This document shows positions 40,461-48,157 of a stretch of DNA of 59,874 bases, in pieces; the first letter of the stretch is position 1; every line of letters starts with the position of its first letter. The DNA is from Bacteroidales bacterium (lineage in GTDB: Bacteria > Bacteroidota > Bacteroidia > Bacteroidales > UBA932), in NCBI GenBank assembly GCA_017429205.1, contig JAFRPH010000065.1, forward strand, positions 1-59,874. The letters are read 5' to 3'. The notes below the pieces were generated by a model. The model had not been told where the DNA came from. It did not search any database and worked only from the letters and a program-made list of their open reading frames with translations. Made by a program: the position numbers and the translations under genes.

Positions 40461-41909
40461 CTACTTCATCCGCACCGAGCGGAGCAGGTACAGGATGGGG
40501 AAGATCTCCAGACGGCCGATGAGCATCTCGGTCATGCTGGTCGCCTTGAGGACGGTCGGGAAGGCCGCGAAGTTGGACATCGACCCCACCTCGCCGAAGC
40601 CGGGGCCGACATTGCCGATGCAGGCGACCGAAGCGGTGACGCCCGTGGTGAAATCCAGGCCGAAGGAAAGGTTGACGGCGGCGAAGACCACGACGATGAG
40701 CAGGTAGCAGAAGATGTAGCCGTAGGCGTCGTTCACCAGCTCGTCCGAGCGCATCCGGCCATCGACCCGGACCGCCTGGACCCGGTGCGGGCTCACGGTG
40801 AGGCCGACTTTCCGGTAGATGCCCTTGGCGGCCAGGATGGCGCGGTCGATCTTGATGCCGCCCGAGGTGGAGCCGGAGCAGCCGCAGATGAGCGAGCAGA
40901 TGATGAGGATCGACATGCTGAGCGGGGGCCACAGCGTCGTGTCCTCCGTGGCGAACCCGGTGGTCGTGGAGATGGAGGCGACCTGGAAGGATGCGTCCCG
41001 GAGCGCCTCCCCGAAGGAATGATACTGCCCATTGACCATCAAGTCGACCGTCACGATGACGATGGCCAGGACCACCAGCGACAGGAACACCTTGATGGTC
41101 TCGGACTTCCAGATGTACTTCGGACGGCCCTTCAGGATGGCCAGGAACAGGATGCCGAAATGGACGCCGGCGGCGAGCATCGCGAAGGTCAGGACCACTT
41201 CGGCGGCCGGATTGGCGTAGAAGGCGATGCTGGTGTTCCGGGTGCAGAACCCGCAGGTGCTGCAGGCCGACATCGCGTTGGTGGCGGCGTCGAACCAGCC
41301 CATCCCCGTCAGCTTCAGGGCGAAGAACGTTACCACTGTCAAGGCGATGTAGGTCAGGAACATCCGGTTGGCGAAGCTGGTGCTTCGGTCGCCGGCGAAG
41401 GGTTCGCGGGCCACGGTGGAGATTTCCGCCCCGGACAGGGTCGATTTGTCCGCGCCCGCGGTGATCATCGAGAACAGCGTGACGATGCCCACACCGCCCA
41501 CCCAGGCCGTCGCGATGCGCCAGAACTGCAGGCCGCGCGGGAGCGCCTCGATGTCGTTCAGGATGGACGCCCCGGTCGTCGTGAAGCCCGAGATGCTCTC
41601 GAAGAGGGCGTTGATGGGCGTGAACTCGCGGCCGTAGAACAGGAAAGGAAGCATCCCGAACAGGCAGGCCATCAGCCAGGCCCCGACGACGATGCTGTTC
41701 CCCTCCTGGAACGTCAGCTTATGACGGCCCCGGCGGACGAAGAGGATGGGATAGCAGCCGACAACGATCGTCAGGAAGGCGGAGAACAGCAAAGGAATCC
41801 GGCTCTGGTCCCCCGGCGTCAGGCACGCGATGATCCCCGACACGGTCATCAGGGCCGCGACAAGGAGCAAGGAAACGCCGATATACCATGTGATTACCTT
41901 CCAATTCAT
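40461..41909 (-). CDS. trkH: TrkH-family potassium uptake protein
   Basis: The 482-residue protein starts at the ATG at 41907-41909 (MNWKVITWYIGVSLLLV). It has the four-repeat channel layout of Trk/Ktr/HKT transporters, with pore loops visible as GFTTTGASIL, SACSTCGFC, TTTGFATED and ACIGNVGPGF. The second loop has CSTCG where other repeats have T-T-G or related forms. The C-terminus ends RLEIFPILYLLRSVRMK, as usual. TrkH needs a TrkA-type NAD-binding regulator, which is not encoded in this window. Transcription starts divergent from the OxyR-like regulator, and the two promoters share a 9-bp inverted repeat. Confidence 0.92.
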   Translation of the reverse strand: MNWKVITWYIGVSLLLVAALMTVSGIIACLTPGDQSRIPLLFSAFLTIVVGCYPILFVRRGRHKLTFQEGNSIVVGAWLMACLFGMLPFLFYGREFTPINALFESISGFTTTGASILNDIEALPRGLQFWRIATAWVGGVGIVTLFSMITAGADKSTLSGAEISTVAREPFAGDRSTSFANRMFLTYIALTVVTFFALKLTGMGWFDAATNAMSACSTCGFCTRNTSIAFYANPAAEVVLTFAMLAAGVHFGILFLAILKGRPKYIWKSETIKVFLSLVVLAIVIVTVDLMVNGQYHSFGEALRDASFQVASISTTTGFATEDTTLWPPLSMSILIICSLICGCSGSTSGGIKIDRAILAAKGIYRKVGLTVSPHRVQAVRVDGRMRSDELVNDAYGYIFCYLLIVVVFAAVNLSFGLDFTTGVTASVACIGNVGPGFGEVGSMSNFAAFPTVLKATSMTEMLIGRLEIFPILYLLRSVRMK

Positions 41910-41929
41910 TGCCTTTCGGATTCCGGGAA

Positions 41930-41990
41930 CAAAGTTATGGCCCGGTGTTGCATTTATCAATACAATTATTTTTATCTTTGCATTGATAAA
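41930..41990. promoter_or_regulatory. Divergent TrkH/OxyR-like promoters with shared inverted repeat
   Basis: Minus: TTG at 41958-41960 and TAACTTTG at 41930-41937 (20 nt apart). Plus: TTG at 41948-41950 and TATCTTTG at 41973-41980. A perfect 9-bp inverted repeat TTTATCAAT (41953-41961) / ATTGATAAA (41982-41990) covers the TrkH -33 element and the OxyR-like transcription start, so it is a candidate operator. Confidence 0.6.
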
Positions 41991-42007
41991 ATCAACCACG
42001 CGGAACG

Positions 42008-42931
42008 ATGACCCTCCAGCAGCTGCGCTATATCGTCGCCATCGACGACCACCGGCACTTCGGGAAAGCGGCCGAGGCCTGCGGCCTCACGCAGTCCACG
42101 CTGAGCCTGATGGTCAAGAAACTGGAAGAGGAACTGGACGTACGCATCTTCGACCGAGACGCGCATCCGGTGGCCCCGACGGCCGTCGGGCGCAAGATTA
42201 TCGACCGCGCGAAAGTGATCCTGTTCAATGTGGACCAACTGGCGGAGATGACGCGTTCGGAGAAGGAGACGCTGTCCGGACCGCTCAAGATCGCCCTCAT
42301 TTCCACCGTCTCCCCCGTGCTGACCCCCGGCCTTTTCAAATTCTTCGGGGAGCGGTACCCGTCCATCGGCCTGCAAACGGAGGAAATGCTCTCCGACACC
42401 ATCCTGGACAAACTCCGGAAGGCGGAGGTGGACATGGGCATTCTCGCCGGACCGGTCCGGGAACCCGGCCTGCTGGAGATTCCGCTGTACCACGAGCGCT
42501 TCCTCGCCTATGTTTCCCCTGCCAATCCCGCCTATGCGCAGGAAAGCATCCGCGCGGCATCGCTTTTCGAGCAGCCGCTCTGGATCATCCGCGACGGCCT
42601 GCGGCAGTTCGACCCGAAGGACTTGAAGGACGGCGCATTTTCTTATGAACGGTTCTTCGAAGGCGGCCGCGTGGGCATCCTGATCCAGGTGGTCAACGAC
42701 AACGGCGGCCTCACCATCATCCCGGAAACCCATACCGGCTTCATCCTGTACAGCATGCAGCACTGCCTCCGGCCCATCGTGGACCCGAAACCCGGCCGGA
42801 CCATCTCCCTGATTATCCGGAGCGACTACATCCACGAGGCGAAGCTGAACGCCGTGGTGGACGCCATCAAGCAGATCATCCCCGGCGAGATGCTGGACAA
42901 CGTCCTCCGGAAAGGTCCCTTGACTTTGTAA
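42008..42931 (+). CDS. OxyR-like LysR regulator lacking the redox cysteines
   Basis: The 307-residue protein is a LysR regulator most like OxyR: MTLQQLRYIVAIDDHRHFGKAAEACGLTQST is the HTH region, and GPLKIALISTVSPVLTPGLF starts the sensor domain. At the position of the E. coli peroxide site (around Cys199) the sequence is RDGLRQFDP, starting at Arg195, so the HC pair of the OxyR GHC motif is missing and no matching second cysteine follows. The only cysteines are Cys25 in the HTH and Cys253. It is therefore unlikely to sense peroxide by disulphide formation and may respond to another signal. Its gene lies 18 bp upstream of a GH43 gene in the same direction. Confidence 0.8.
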   Translation: MTLQQLRYIVAIDDHRHFGKAAEACGLTQSTLSLMVKKLEEELDVRIFDRDAHPVAPTAVGRKIIDRAKVILFNVDQLAEMTRSEKETLSGPLKIALISTVSPVLTPGLFKFFGERYPSIGLQTEEMLSDTILDKLRKAEVDMGILAGPVREPGLLEIPLYHERFLAYVSPANPAYAQESIRAASLFEQPLWIIRDGLRQFDPKDLKDGAFSYERFFEGGRVGILIQVVNDNGGLTIIPETHTGFILYSMQHCLRPIVDPKPGRTISLIIRSDYIHEAKLNAVVDAIKQIIPGEMLDNVLRKGPLTL

Positions 42932-42949
42932 ACACTGAAGACAAACGAT

Positions 42950-44290
42950 ATGAAACTACGAACGATCCTCTTCTCCCTGGCCGTCGCGGCGGTGACCGTC
43001 GCGTGCGCGCCCAAAGCCACGCCCTTGAAGACCTGCATCTTCCCGGGCGACTACCCCGACCCGACCATCCTGCGGGACGGGAACGATTTCTATATGACGC
43101 ATTCGTCGTTCACCTATTTCCCGGCCCTGCTGGTCTGGCATTCCACGGACCTCGTCCACTGGGAGCCCGTCGCCCGGGCCGTCGAGGACGGCGACTATTC
43201 CATCTTCGCCCCGGACATCTGCAAGGTGAACGGGAAGTTCTACATCTACTACCCCACGAGCAGGGGCGAGAACTATGTCGTGACGGCCGACCGGCCCGAG
43301 GGCCCCTGGTCCGCGCCGGTGAAACTGGACGTAGGCGGCATCGACCCGGGCCATGTCGTGGCGGAGGACGGGAACCGCTATCTGTACACGAACAACGGCT
43401 TCGTGACGCCCCTGACGCCCGACGGCCTGGCCGCGGCGGGACGCCCGAAGAAGGTTTATGACGGATGGCCCTTCCCCGAGGAGTGGGAAACGGAAGGCTT
43501 CTGGCTGGAATCCCCCAAACTCTTCAAGCGCGGTGACTGGTTCTATCTCGTGACCGCGGAAGGCGGCACCGCCGGCCCGCCCACGAGCCATATGGTGGTC
43601 GTCGCCCGCAGCAAATCGGCCCTCGGCCCTTGGGAGAACAGCCCGCACAACCCGCTGGTGCACACGTATTCCGCCGATGAGTGCTGGTGGTCCAAGGGCC
43701 ACGGCACCCTCATCGACGATGCCGCCGGCAACTGGTATGTGGTCTATCACGCCTACCGCAACAGCTACCATACGCTGGGCCGGAGCACGATTATCGAAAG
43801 CGTAGAATGGACGGCCGACGGCTGGCCTGTCCTCGTGGAAAAGGACGGCGCGAAATGGGAGCAGAACGGCCTGCAGGGCGATTATTCTTATCTGCGCAAC
43901 TATGACAATCCGCTCCTGTGGGCGAAATGGCACGCCGGTTTCGATGGCGGGACGCTGATGACGACGACGGCCGTAGACGAGTCCTACGAGATCACGGCCC
44001 GGTTCTCCGTCCCCGAAGGCGGCAAGGCGGGACTGTACCTGTTCTACAACGAGGAAGCGTATTTCGGACAGGCCGGTGACGCAAAGGACCTGGCCGTGCG
44101 CATCCGGAACGAACGCAACACGGCCAGTGTCTGGGTCCAGGCCGATGCCGGCGAATGGGTCCCCGCGCAGGAAGGCGTGGACGTCTCCGGCTACCACCAC
44201 AACAACTTCCAGGGCTTCTTCGCCCTCCGTCCCGCCTACCTGCTGTGCGGCGGCGCGAAGCTGGTGGATTTTGACTATAAAGCGTTGTAA
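42950..44290 (+). CDS. GH43-family glycoside hydrolase
   Basis: The 446-residue product has a lipoprotein signal (VTVACAPK). The GH43 propeller shows CIFPGDYPDPTILRDGNDFYMTHS with the base aspartate, the acidic residue in VGGIDPGHVVAEDGNRYLYTNN, and FWLESPKLFKRGDWFYLVTAEGG with the acid glutamate. The C-terminal third (HAGFDGGTLMTTTAVDESYEITARF, GLYLFYNEEAYFGQ) is a beta-sandwich domain. Such enzymes are typically beta-xylosidases or alpha-L-arabinofuranosidases. It follows the OxyR-like gene at 18 bp and may be under its control, which would be unusual for a sugar enzyme. A YhfC-like gene follows 34 bp later. Confidence 0.88.
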   Translation: MKLRTILFSLAVAAVTVACAPKATPLKTCIFPGDYPDPTILRDGNDFYMTHSSFTYFPALLVWHSTDLVHWEPVARAVEDGDYSIFAPDICKVNGKFYIYYPTSRGENYVVTADRPEGPWSAPVKLDVGGIDPGHVVAEDGNRYLYTNNGFVTPLTPDGLAAAGRPKKVYDGWPFPEEWETEGFWLESPKLFKRGDWFYLVTAEGGTAGPPTSHMVVVARSKSALGPWENSPHNPLVHTYSADECWWSKGHGTLIDDAAGNWYVVYHAYRNSYHTLGRSTIIESVEWTADGWPVLVEKDGAKWEQNGLQGDYSYLRNYDNPLLWAKWHAGFDGGTLMTTTAVDESYEITARFSVPEGGKAGLYLFYNEEAYFGQAGDAKDLAVRIRNERNTASVWVQADAGEWVPAQEGVDVSGYHHNNFQGFFALRPAYLLCGGAKLVDFDYKAL

Positions 44291-44324
44291 ATCACCCCTT
44301 GAGGAAATCTTAATCCGAGAAATT

Positions 44325-45137
44325 ATGGTTCCTACTGCAAATCTCATTGTGATGGCCGTGAACGCCCTCCTGGGCTTCGCCATCCCCGTATTCCTGTGTT
44401 GGTGGGCGGTGAAAAAGCACCAAGCCAAGCTGTCCACGATCCTCATCGGCGCCGGCACCTTCGTCGTCTTCGCGCTGGTGCTGGAGTCGATCGTCCACCA
44501 AATCGTCCTCAAGGGCCCGAGCGGGGCGGTCATCCAGGGGAAAACCCTGTACTACGCCCTCTACGGCGGCCTGATGGCCGGCCTCTTCGAGGAAACGGGC
44601 CGGTTCCTGGCCATGAAGTTCCTCCTCAAGAAGGAACCCACGGAGACCAAGCCGGGCGTTTCCTACGGCCTCGGCCACGGCGGCGTGGAAATGCTCATCC
44701 TCTTCGGCATTTCGATGATTTCCACCCTTACGATGGCCATCATGGTCAATCTCGGACAGACGGACACCCTGCTCTCCTCGGCGCCCGCCGAGGCGAAGGA
44801 CCAGCTGACCGCCACCTTCGAGCAGCTCCAGACCACCGGCGCAGGCACCTACCTCCTCGGTCTTTGGGAGCGGTTCTCCGCAATTACCCTGCACGTGGGC
44901 CTGTCCCTCCTCGTCTGGGCGGCCGCCCGGAAGGGAGGAAAATGGCTCTGGCTCTTCCCGGCCGCCATCGGGCTGCACGCCCTGGTGGACGCCCTGGCCG
45001 TCATCCTGTCCAAGACCGGCGCCAGCATGGTCACCGTGGAGCTGATCATCATGGCCCTCGCTATTGCGGTCGCCGCCCTCGCCTGGCTTGTCGCCCGAAG
45101 GGCGTTCCCGGCGAAGGCGGCGGCTGCCACCACGTAA
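44325..45137 (+). CDS. YhfC-family membrane protein (putative intramembrane protease)
   Basis: The 270-residue integral membrane protein starts at the ATG at 44325 (MVPTANLIVMAVNALLGF) and has about seven spans. Features of the YhfC family are GGLMAGLFEETGRFLAMKFLL (EExxR), GVSYGLGHGGVEMLILFG (histidine and glutamate on one helix) and LFPAAIGLHALVDALAV. The EE/H pattern is like that of CPBP/YhfC-type putative intramembrane metalloproteases, although activity has not been shown for most members. Upstream frames are shadows of the GH43 gene. It ends seven bases before the convergent metY stop. Confidence 0.85.
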   Translation: MVPTANLIVMAVNALLGFAIPVFLCWWAVKKHQAKLSTILIGAGTFVVFALVLESIVHQIVLKGPSGAVIQGKTLYYALYGGLMAGLFEETGRFLAMKFLLKKEPTETKPGVSYGLGHGGVEMLILFGISMISTLTMAIMVNLGQTDTLLSSAPAEAKDQLTATFEQLQTTGAGTYLLGLWERFSAITLHVGLSLLVWAAARKGGKWLWLFPAAIGLHALVDALAVILSKTGASMVTVELIIMALAIAVAALAWLVARRAFPAKAAAATT

Positions 45138-45144
45138 TTCCTGA

Positions 45145-46434
45145 TTACGCGATCTTCTCGAAGGCCTGCGCCAGGTCGGCGATGAGGTCGTCCACGTGCT
45201 CCGTGCCGATGGACAGGCGGATCGTGCTCTGGTAGATGCCCTGGTCCGTAAGCTCCGCCTCCGTGAGCTGGGAGTGCGTGGTGGTTGCGGGATGGATGAC
45301 GAGGGATTTCACATCGGCCACGTTCGCGAGGAGGGAGAAGATTTCCAGCGAGTCGATGAACTTGAACGCCTCGTCCTTGCCGCCCTTGATCTCGAAGGTG
45401 AAGATGGAGCCGCCGCCGTTCGGGAAATACTTCTGGTACGTCGCGTGGTCGGGATGGTCCGGCAGGGACGGGTGGTTGACCTTGGCCACCTGCGGGTGCT
45501 TAGACAGGAAGTCCACGATTTTCAGCGCGTTGGCCACGTGCCGCTCGACCCGCAGGGAGAGCGTTTCCAGGCCCTGGAGGAAGATGAAGCAGCTCACCGG
45601 GGAAAGCGTCGCGCCGGTGTCCCGGAGCAGGATGGCGCGGGCGCGGGTGATGTAGGCGGCGGGGCCGACGGCATCGGCAAAGACGATCCCGTGGTAGCTG
45701 TTCTCCGGCTCCGTGAACTGCGGGAACTTGCCGGAGGCCTTCCAGTCGAACTTGCCGGAGTCCACGATGACGCCGCCGATGGTGGTGCCGTGGCCGCCGA
45801 TGAACTTCGTGGCGGAATGGACCACGATGTCGGCGCCCAGCTCGATGGGCCGGAGCAGGAACGGGGTCGCGAAGGTGTTGTCCACCACGAGCGGAATCTG
45901 GTGCCGATGGGCGATCGCCGCCACCTTCTCGATGTCGATGACGTTGCCGTTGGGGTTGCCGAAGGTCTCGATGAACAGGAGTTTCGTCTCCGGGCGGATG
46001 GCCTTCTCGAAGTTATTCAGGTCGGCCGGGTCCACGAACGTGGTCGAAATGCCGTAGGGGACGAGCGTGTGCTCCAGGAGGTCGTAGGTGCCGCCGTAGA
46101 TGGTCTTGGCCGACACGACGTGGTCGCCCGCGCGGGTGATGTTGAGAATCGCGTAGGTGATCGCGGCCGCGCCCGAGGCCACGGCCAACGCGCCCACGCC
46201 GCCTTCCAGCGCGGCGATGCGCTGCTCCAGGATGTCCTGGGTGGTGTTCGTCAGGCGGCTGTAGATGTTGCCGGGATCCGCCAGGCCGAACCGCGCGGCG
46301 GCGTGCGCACTGTTATGGAAGACATAGGAGGAAGTCTGGTAAATCGGAACCGCGCGGGCGTCGGAAGCGGGATCGGCGTGCTCCTGACCCACGTGGAGCT
46401 GAAGGGTTTCGAAGTGGAGTTTCTGCGTTGCCAT
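45145..46434 (-). CDS. metY: O-acetylhomoserine aminocarboxypropyltransferase (MetY-type)
   Basis: The 429-residue protein is a PLP enzyme of the Cys/Met metabolism family. The N-terminus HFETLQLHVGQEHADPASDARAVPIYQTSSYVF, the phosphate-binding YSRLTNTTQDILEQRIAALEGG, and the lysine in VVHSATKFIGGHG (Lys210) are typical of direct-sulfhydrylating MetY enzymes, which form homocysteine from O-acetylhomoserine and sulfide. It is cytoplasmic and monocistronic. Its promoter is back to back with that of an Lrp-family regulator (46590), an arrangement suggesting that Lrp controls it. Confidence 0.93.
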   Translation of the reverse strand: MATQKLHFETLQLHVGQEHADPASDARAVPIYQTSSYVFHNSAHAAARFGLADPGNIYSRLTNTTQDILEQRIAALEGGVGALAVASGAAAITYAILNITRAGDHVVSAKTIYGGTYDLLEHTLVPYGISTTFVDPADLNNFEKAIRPETKLLFIETFGNPNGNVIDIEKVAAIAHRHQIPLVVDNTFATPFLLRPIELGADIVVHSATKFIGGHGTTIGGVIVDSGKFDWKASGKFPQFTEPENSYHGIVFADAVGPAAYITRARAILLRDTGATLSPVSCFIFLQGLETLSLRVERHVANALKIVDFLSKHPQVAKVNHPSLPDHPDHATYQKYFPNGGGSIFTFEIKGGKDEAFKFIDSLEIFSLLANVADVKSLVIHPATTTHSQLTEAELTDQGIYQSTIRLSIGTEHVDDLIADLAQAFEKIA

Positions 46435-46456
46435 AATTCGTGTGTTTTTCTGCTTG

Positions 46457-46523
46457 CAAAGTTATGGCGCGCGGAGATTTCAAACAAGAAACTTGGAAAA
46501 ATAGGTGTTTTCCGCTAAATTTG
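46457..46523. promoter_or_regulatory. Back-to-back metY and Lrp promoters
   Basis: Minus: TTG at 46485-46487 and TAACTTTG at 46457-46464 (20 nt). Plus: TTG at 46493-46495 and TAAATTTG at 46516-46523 (20 nt). The two TTG elements are six bases apart in a CAAG-N3-CTTG arrangement. Confidence 0.6.
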
Positions 46524-46589
46524 CCATCAGCAGCAGGGAAACCGTTCACATAGACTGTGGATAAAGCCCCCCTGGCAGAAGAATCCACC

Positions 46590-47054
46590 ATGGCCGAAAC
46601 CATCGACAAGACTGACATTCAGATCCTTCGCGTCCTCCAGGAGAACGCCCGCATCACCGTCAAGGACCTCGCCCTCAAGGTCCACCTCTCCCCGACCCCG
46701 GTCTTCGAACGCCTCCACCGGCTGGAGAACGAAGGCTACATCCGCAAGTACACGGCCGTCCTGGACGCCGCCAAGCTCGGCCGCGGCTTCCTCGTCTTCT
46801 GCAGCGTCCGCCTCCGCCGCATGGGCAAGGACATCGCCAACGACTTCGTGAACCGGGTCAAGGACATCCCGGAAGTGGCCGAATGCTACAACATCTCCGG
46901 CGACTTCGACTACCTCCTGAAGATCTACGCCCCCGACATGCAGTACTACAACAACTTCCTCATCAACACCCTCGGCACCATCGATAGCCTCGGCTCCGTC
47001 CAGAGTTCCTTCGTGATGAGCGAAATCAAGAACAGCTGCGGCCTGCCGCTGTAG
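46590..47054 (+). CDS. Lrp/AsnC-family transcriptional regulator
   Basis: The 154-residue protein starts at the ATG at 46590 (MAETIDKTDIQILRVLQENARITVKD); an upstream in-frame ATG at 46557 is possible. The HTH is ITVKDLALKVHLSPTPVFERLHRLENEGYI, and the RAM effector domain includes KDIPEVAECYNISGDFDYLLKIY, both classic Lrp/AsnC features. Such proteins bind amino acids and assemble as octamers on DNA. The gene is divergent from metY, so control of methionine metabolism is the natural suggestion. Repeat-rich DNA without genes follows for about 750 bp. Confidence 0.93.
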   Translation: MAETIDKTDIQILRVLQENARITVKDLALKVHLSPTPVFERLHRLENEGYIRKYTAVLDAAKLGRGFLVFCSVRLRRMGKDIANDFVNRVKDIPEVAECYNISGDFDYLLKIYAPDMQYYNNFLINTLGTIDSLGSVQSSFVMSEIKNSCGLPL

Positions 47055-47069
47055 GCGCGGGTCTCACTT

Positions 47070-47210
47070 CGCCCAAGTGCCGCACATCAACCCCCACCAG
47101 GCGACCTTGCTTGGCCTCTCGCTGTGCGCCAAGGGCCGATTACGGCCTGTGGCGCACCGCAACCACCGGCACAGCGCGCAGAACGGGCATTCCCGTGCGG
47201 CTGTTTGGCG
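47070..47210. repeat. 141-bp repeat element, copy A
   Basis: The element is exactly 141 bp and starts with CGCCCAAGTGCCGCAC (47070-47085) and ends with GTGCGGCTGTTTGGCG (47195-47210), so its ends are imperfect inverted repeats. A central hairpin is GTGCGCC (47124-47130) with GGCGCAC (47151-47157) and an inner GGCCG/CGGCC stem (47134-47138, 47143-47147). Positions 47123-47177 are identical to copy B. The segment 47086-47120 differs between copies. Distinct from IS elements because no transposase is inside. Confidence 0.8.
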
Positions 47211-47221
47211 GATGATTGAAA

Positions 47222-47452
47222 TGGTGCAAGTTTCCGGCATTACTGGCGCAGGTCAACACCTTTTCTGGCGCAGGTGTCCCATGTTCTTGGCGCAGGTGGA
47301 ATTTTTGGGGTGGGACCTGCGCCAGCACAACGCACAGAACCGCGATTCACGGCGCAGGTCCCCACCATTTTTCCTCATCTGCGCCAAAACACCTATACAC
47401 CTGCACCAACAATCAGCACCACCTGCGCCAATGATCGGGACCACCTGAAGAA
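47222..47452. repeat. Dyad-symmetric array of ten 10-bp boxes
   Basis: Boxes of TGGCGCAGGT type: direct at 47222 (TGGTGCAAGT), 47244, 47266, 47288; inverted at 47315 (ACCTGCGCCA); direct at 47350 (CGGCGCAGGT); inverted at 47377, 47399, 47421 and 47443 (the last, ACCTGAAGAA, is degenerate). Spacing is 22 bp within the outer sets; the 47288/47315 and 47350/47377 pairs each enclose 17 nt. Every box start has its mirror partner about position 47337. The spacers are not complementary, which points to conserved protein-binding sites or iteron-like units rather than a long hairpin. Confidence 0.8.
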
Positions 47453-47488
47453 TGGGCTCCATCATCTTGATAGATTGGAGAAGCTGAA

Positions 47489-47572
47489 GGGGAAGGGCGC
47501 CTCCGCGAGCGGGACGCTCGCTTCCGTCATCGACGGATAGGGGCCGGAAAGGCCCCGGAGGCACCCTTCCCC
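47489..47572. ncRNA. Structured element with closed multi-branch junction
   Basis: The outer stem pairs 47489-47505 with 47556-47572 at 16 of 17 positions (one C-A mismatch). Inside are three hairpins with almost no unpaired bases between: GCGAGCG/CGCTCGC (47505-47511, 47515-47521), CCGTC/GACGG (47524-47528, 47532-47536) and GGGGCC/GGCCCC (47540-47545, 47551-47556). Bases 47505 and 47556 can be in either neighbouring helix. It may be RNA or a DNA repeat, and the strand is undecided. No flanking promoter was found. Confidence 0.55.
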
Positions 47573-47599
47573 CAACCTTTCCACTATACCACCCCACTT

Positions 47600-47740
47600 C
47601 GCCAAACTGCCGCACATGGACGCCCACAGGAAGGCCCTGCAAGGCCTCTTGATGTGCGCCAAGGGCCGATTACGGCCTGTGGCGCACCGCAACCACCGGC
47701 ACAGCGCACAGAATACGCCCTCTCGTGCGGCAGTTTGGCG
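47600..47740. repeat. 141-bp repeat element, copy B
   Basis: It has perfect 16-bp terminal inverted repeats CGCCAAACTGCCGCAC (47600-47615) and GTGCGGCAGTTTGGCG (47725-47740). The central hairpin is GTGCGCC (47654-47660) and GGCGCAC (47681-47687) at the same offset as in copy A. It is in direct orientation with copy A and encloses the array at 47222-47572 together with it. Confidence 0.85.
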
Positions 47741-47783
47741 GCCTAAGGGCCGATTTAGACGCGGAAATGGCACGAAAAATGCG

Positions 47784-47791
47784 TATCTTGC
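47784..47791 (+). promoter_or_regulatory. TATCTTGC -7-like box before the 47810 gene
   Basis: TATCTTGC lies 18 nt before the ATG at 47810, as in two other genes of this window (25979, 28131). No TTG element is at the normal distance. Confidence 0.35.
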
Positions 47792-47809
47792 AACGGAAAA
47801 CTTAACGTC

Positions 47810-48148
47810 ATGGCTATGCGTGAATTCTTGTATGATACCAAGCCCCTCCCCGAGGAGCCTGACGATCTCGTGGTCATCAATCCCACCCGGGTCAATGAAC
47901 CGGACGGCGCCATCCTGGTGTATCGCAAGGAAGGCGTCCTGGTGTTCGACGGGAAGCAGATTCCCATCGGCAAGATTGTCGAGGGGTACGTGTCCAACAG
48001 CAACAACAATCCTTATCTGCCGGTCGCGTACCACATCCTGCTGGGCATGGACGACAAGAACATCGTCCATATCCCCGTGGGGCAGGACTTCGAATGGGCC
48101 CAGGAGGCCCTGAAACAGCTGCAGGCGGCGATTGCGCCCCGGGAATAG
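47810..48148 (+). CDS. Small protein of unknown function
   Basis: The product has 112 residues (MAMREFLYDTKPLPEE), no signal peptide and no membrane span, so it is probably cytoplasmic. A second ATG at 47816 is possible. It is acidic overall, with the segments GAILVYRKEGVLVFDGKQIPIGKIVEGYV and LLGMDDKNIVHIPVGQDFEWAQEALKQLQ, which suggest a small beta-rich body followed by a C-terminal helix. I do not recognise the family. It is convergent with the DUF389 gene (10 bp between stops). Confidence 0.6.
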   Translation: MAMREFLYDTKPLPEEPDDLVVINPTRVNEPDGAILVYRKEGVLVFDGKQIPIGKIVEGYVSNSNNNPYLPVAYHILLGMDDKNIVHIPVGQDFEWAQEALKQLQAAIAPRE

Positions 48149-48157
48149 CCGCGCGGA

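Noticed and set aside
40461..41909. Complete Trk system
   Set aside because: Only the TrkH membrane subunit is present; no TrkA-type gene was found in the window.
47253..47642. Open frames in the repeat region
   Set aside because: The frames cross the box array, the junction element and the 141-bp repeat. Composition is repetitive and no start signal or homology is evident.
47070..47740. Composite transposon bounded by the two 141-bp copies
   Set aside because: There is no transposase or cargo gene between them and no visible target duplication. They are described as repeats only.
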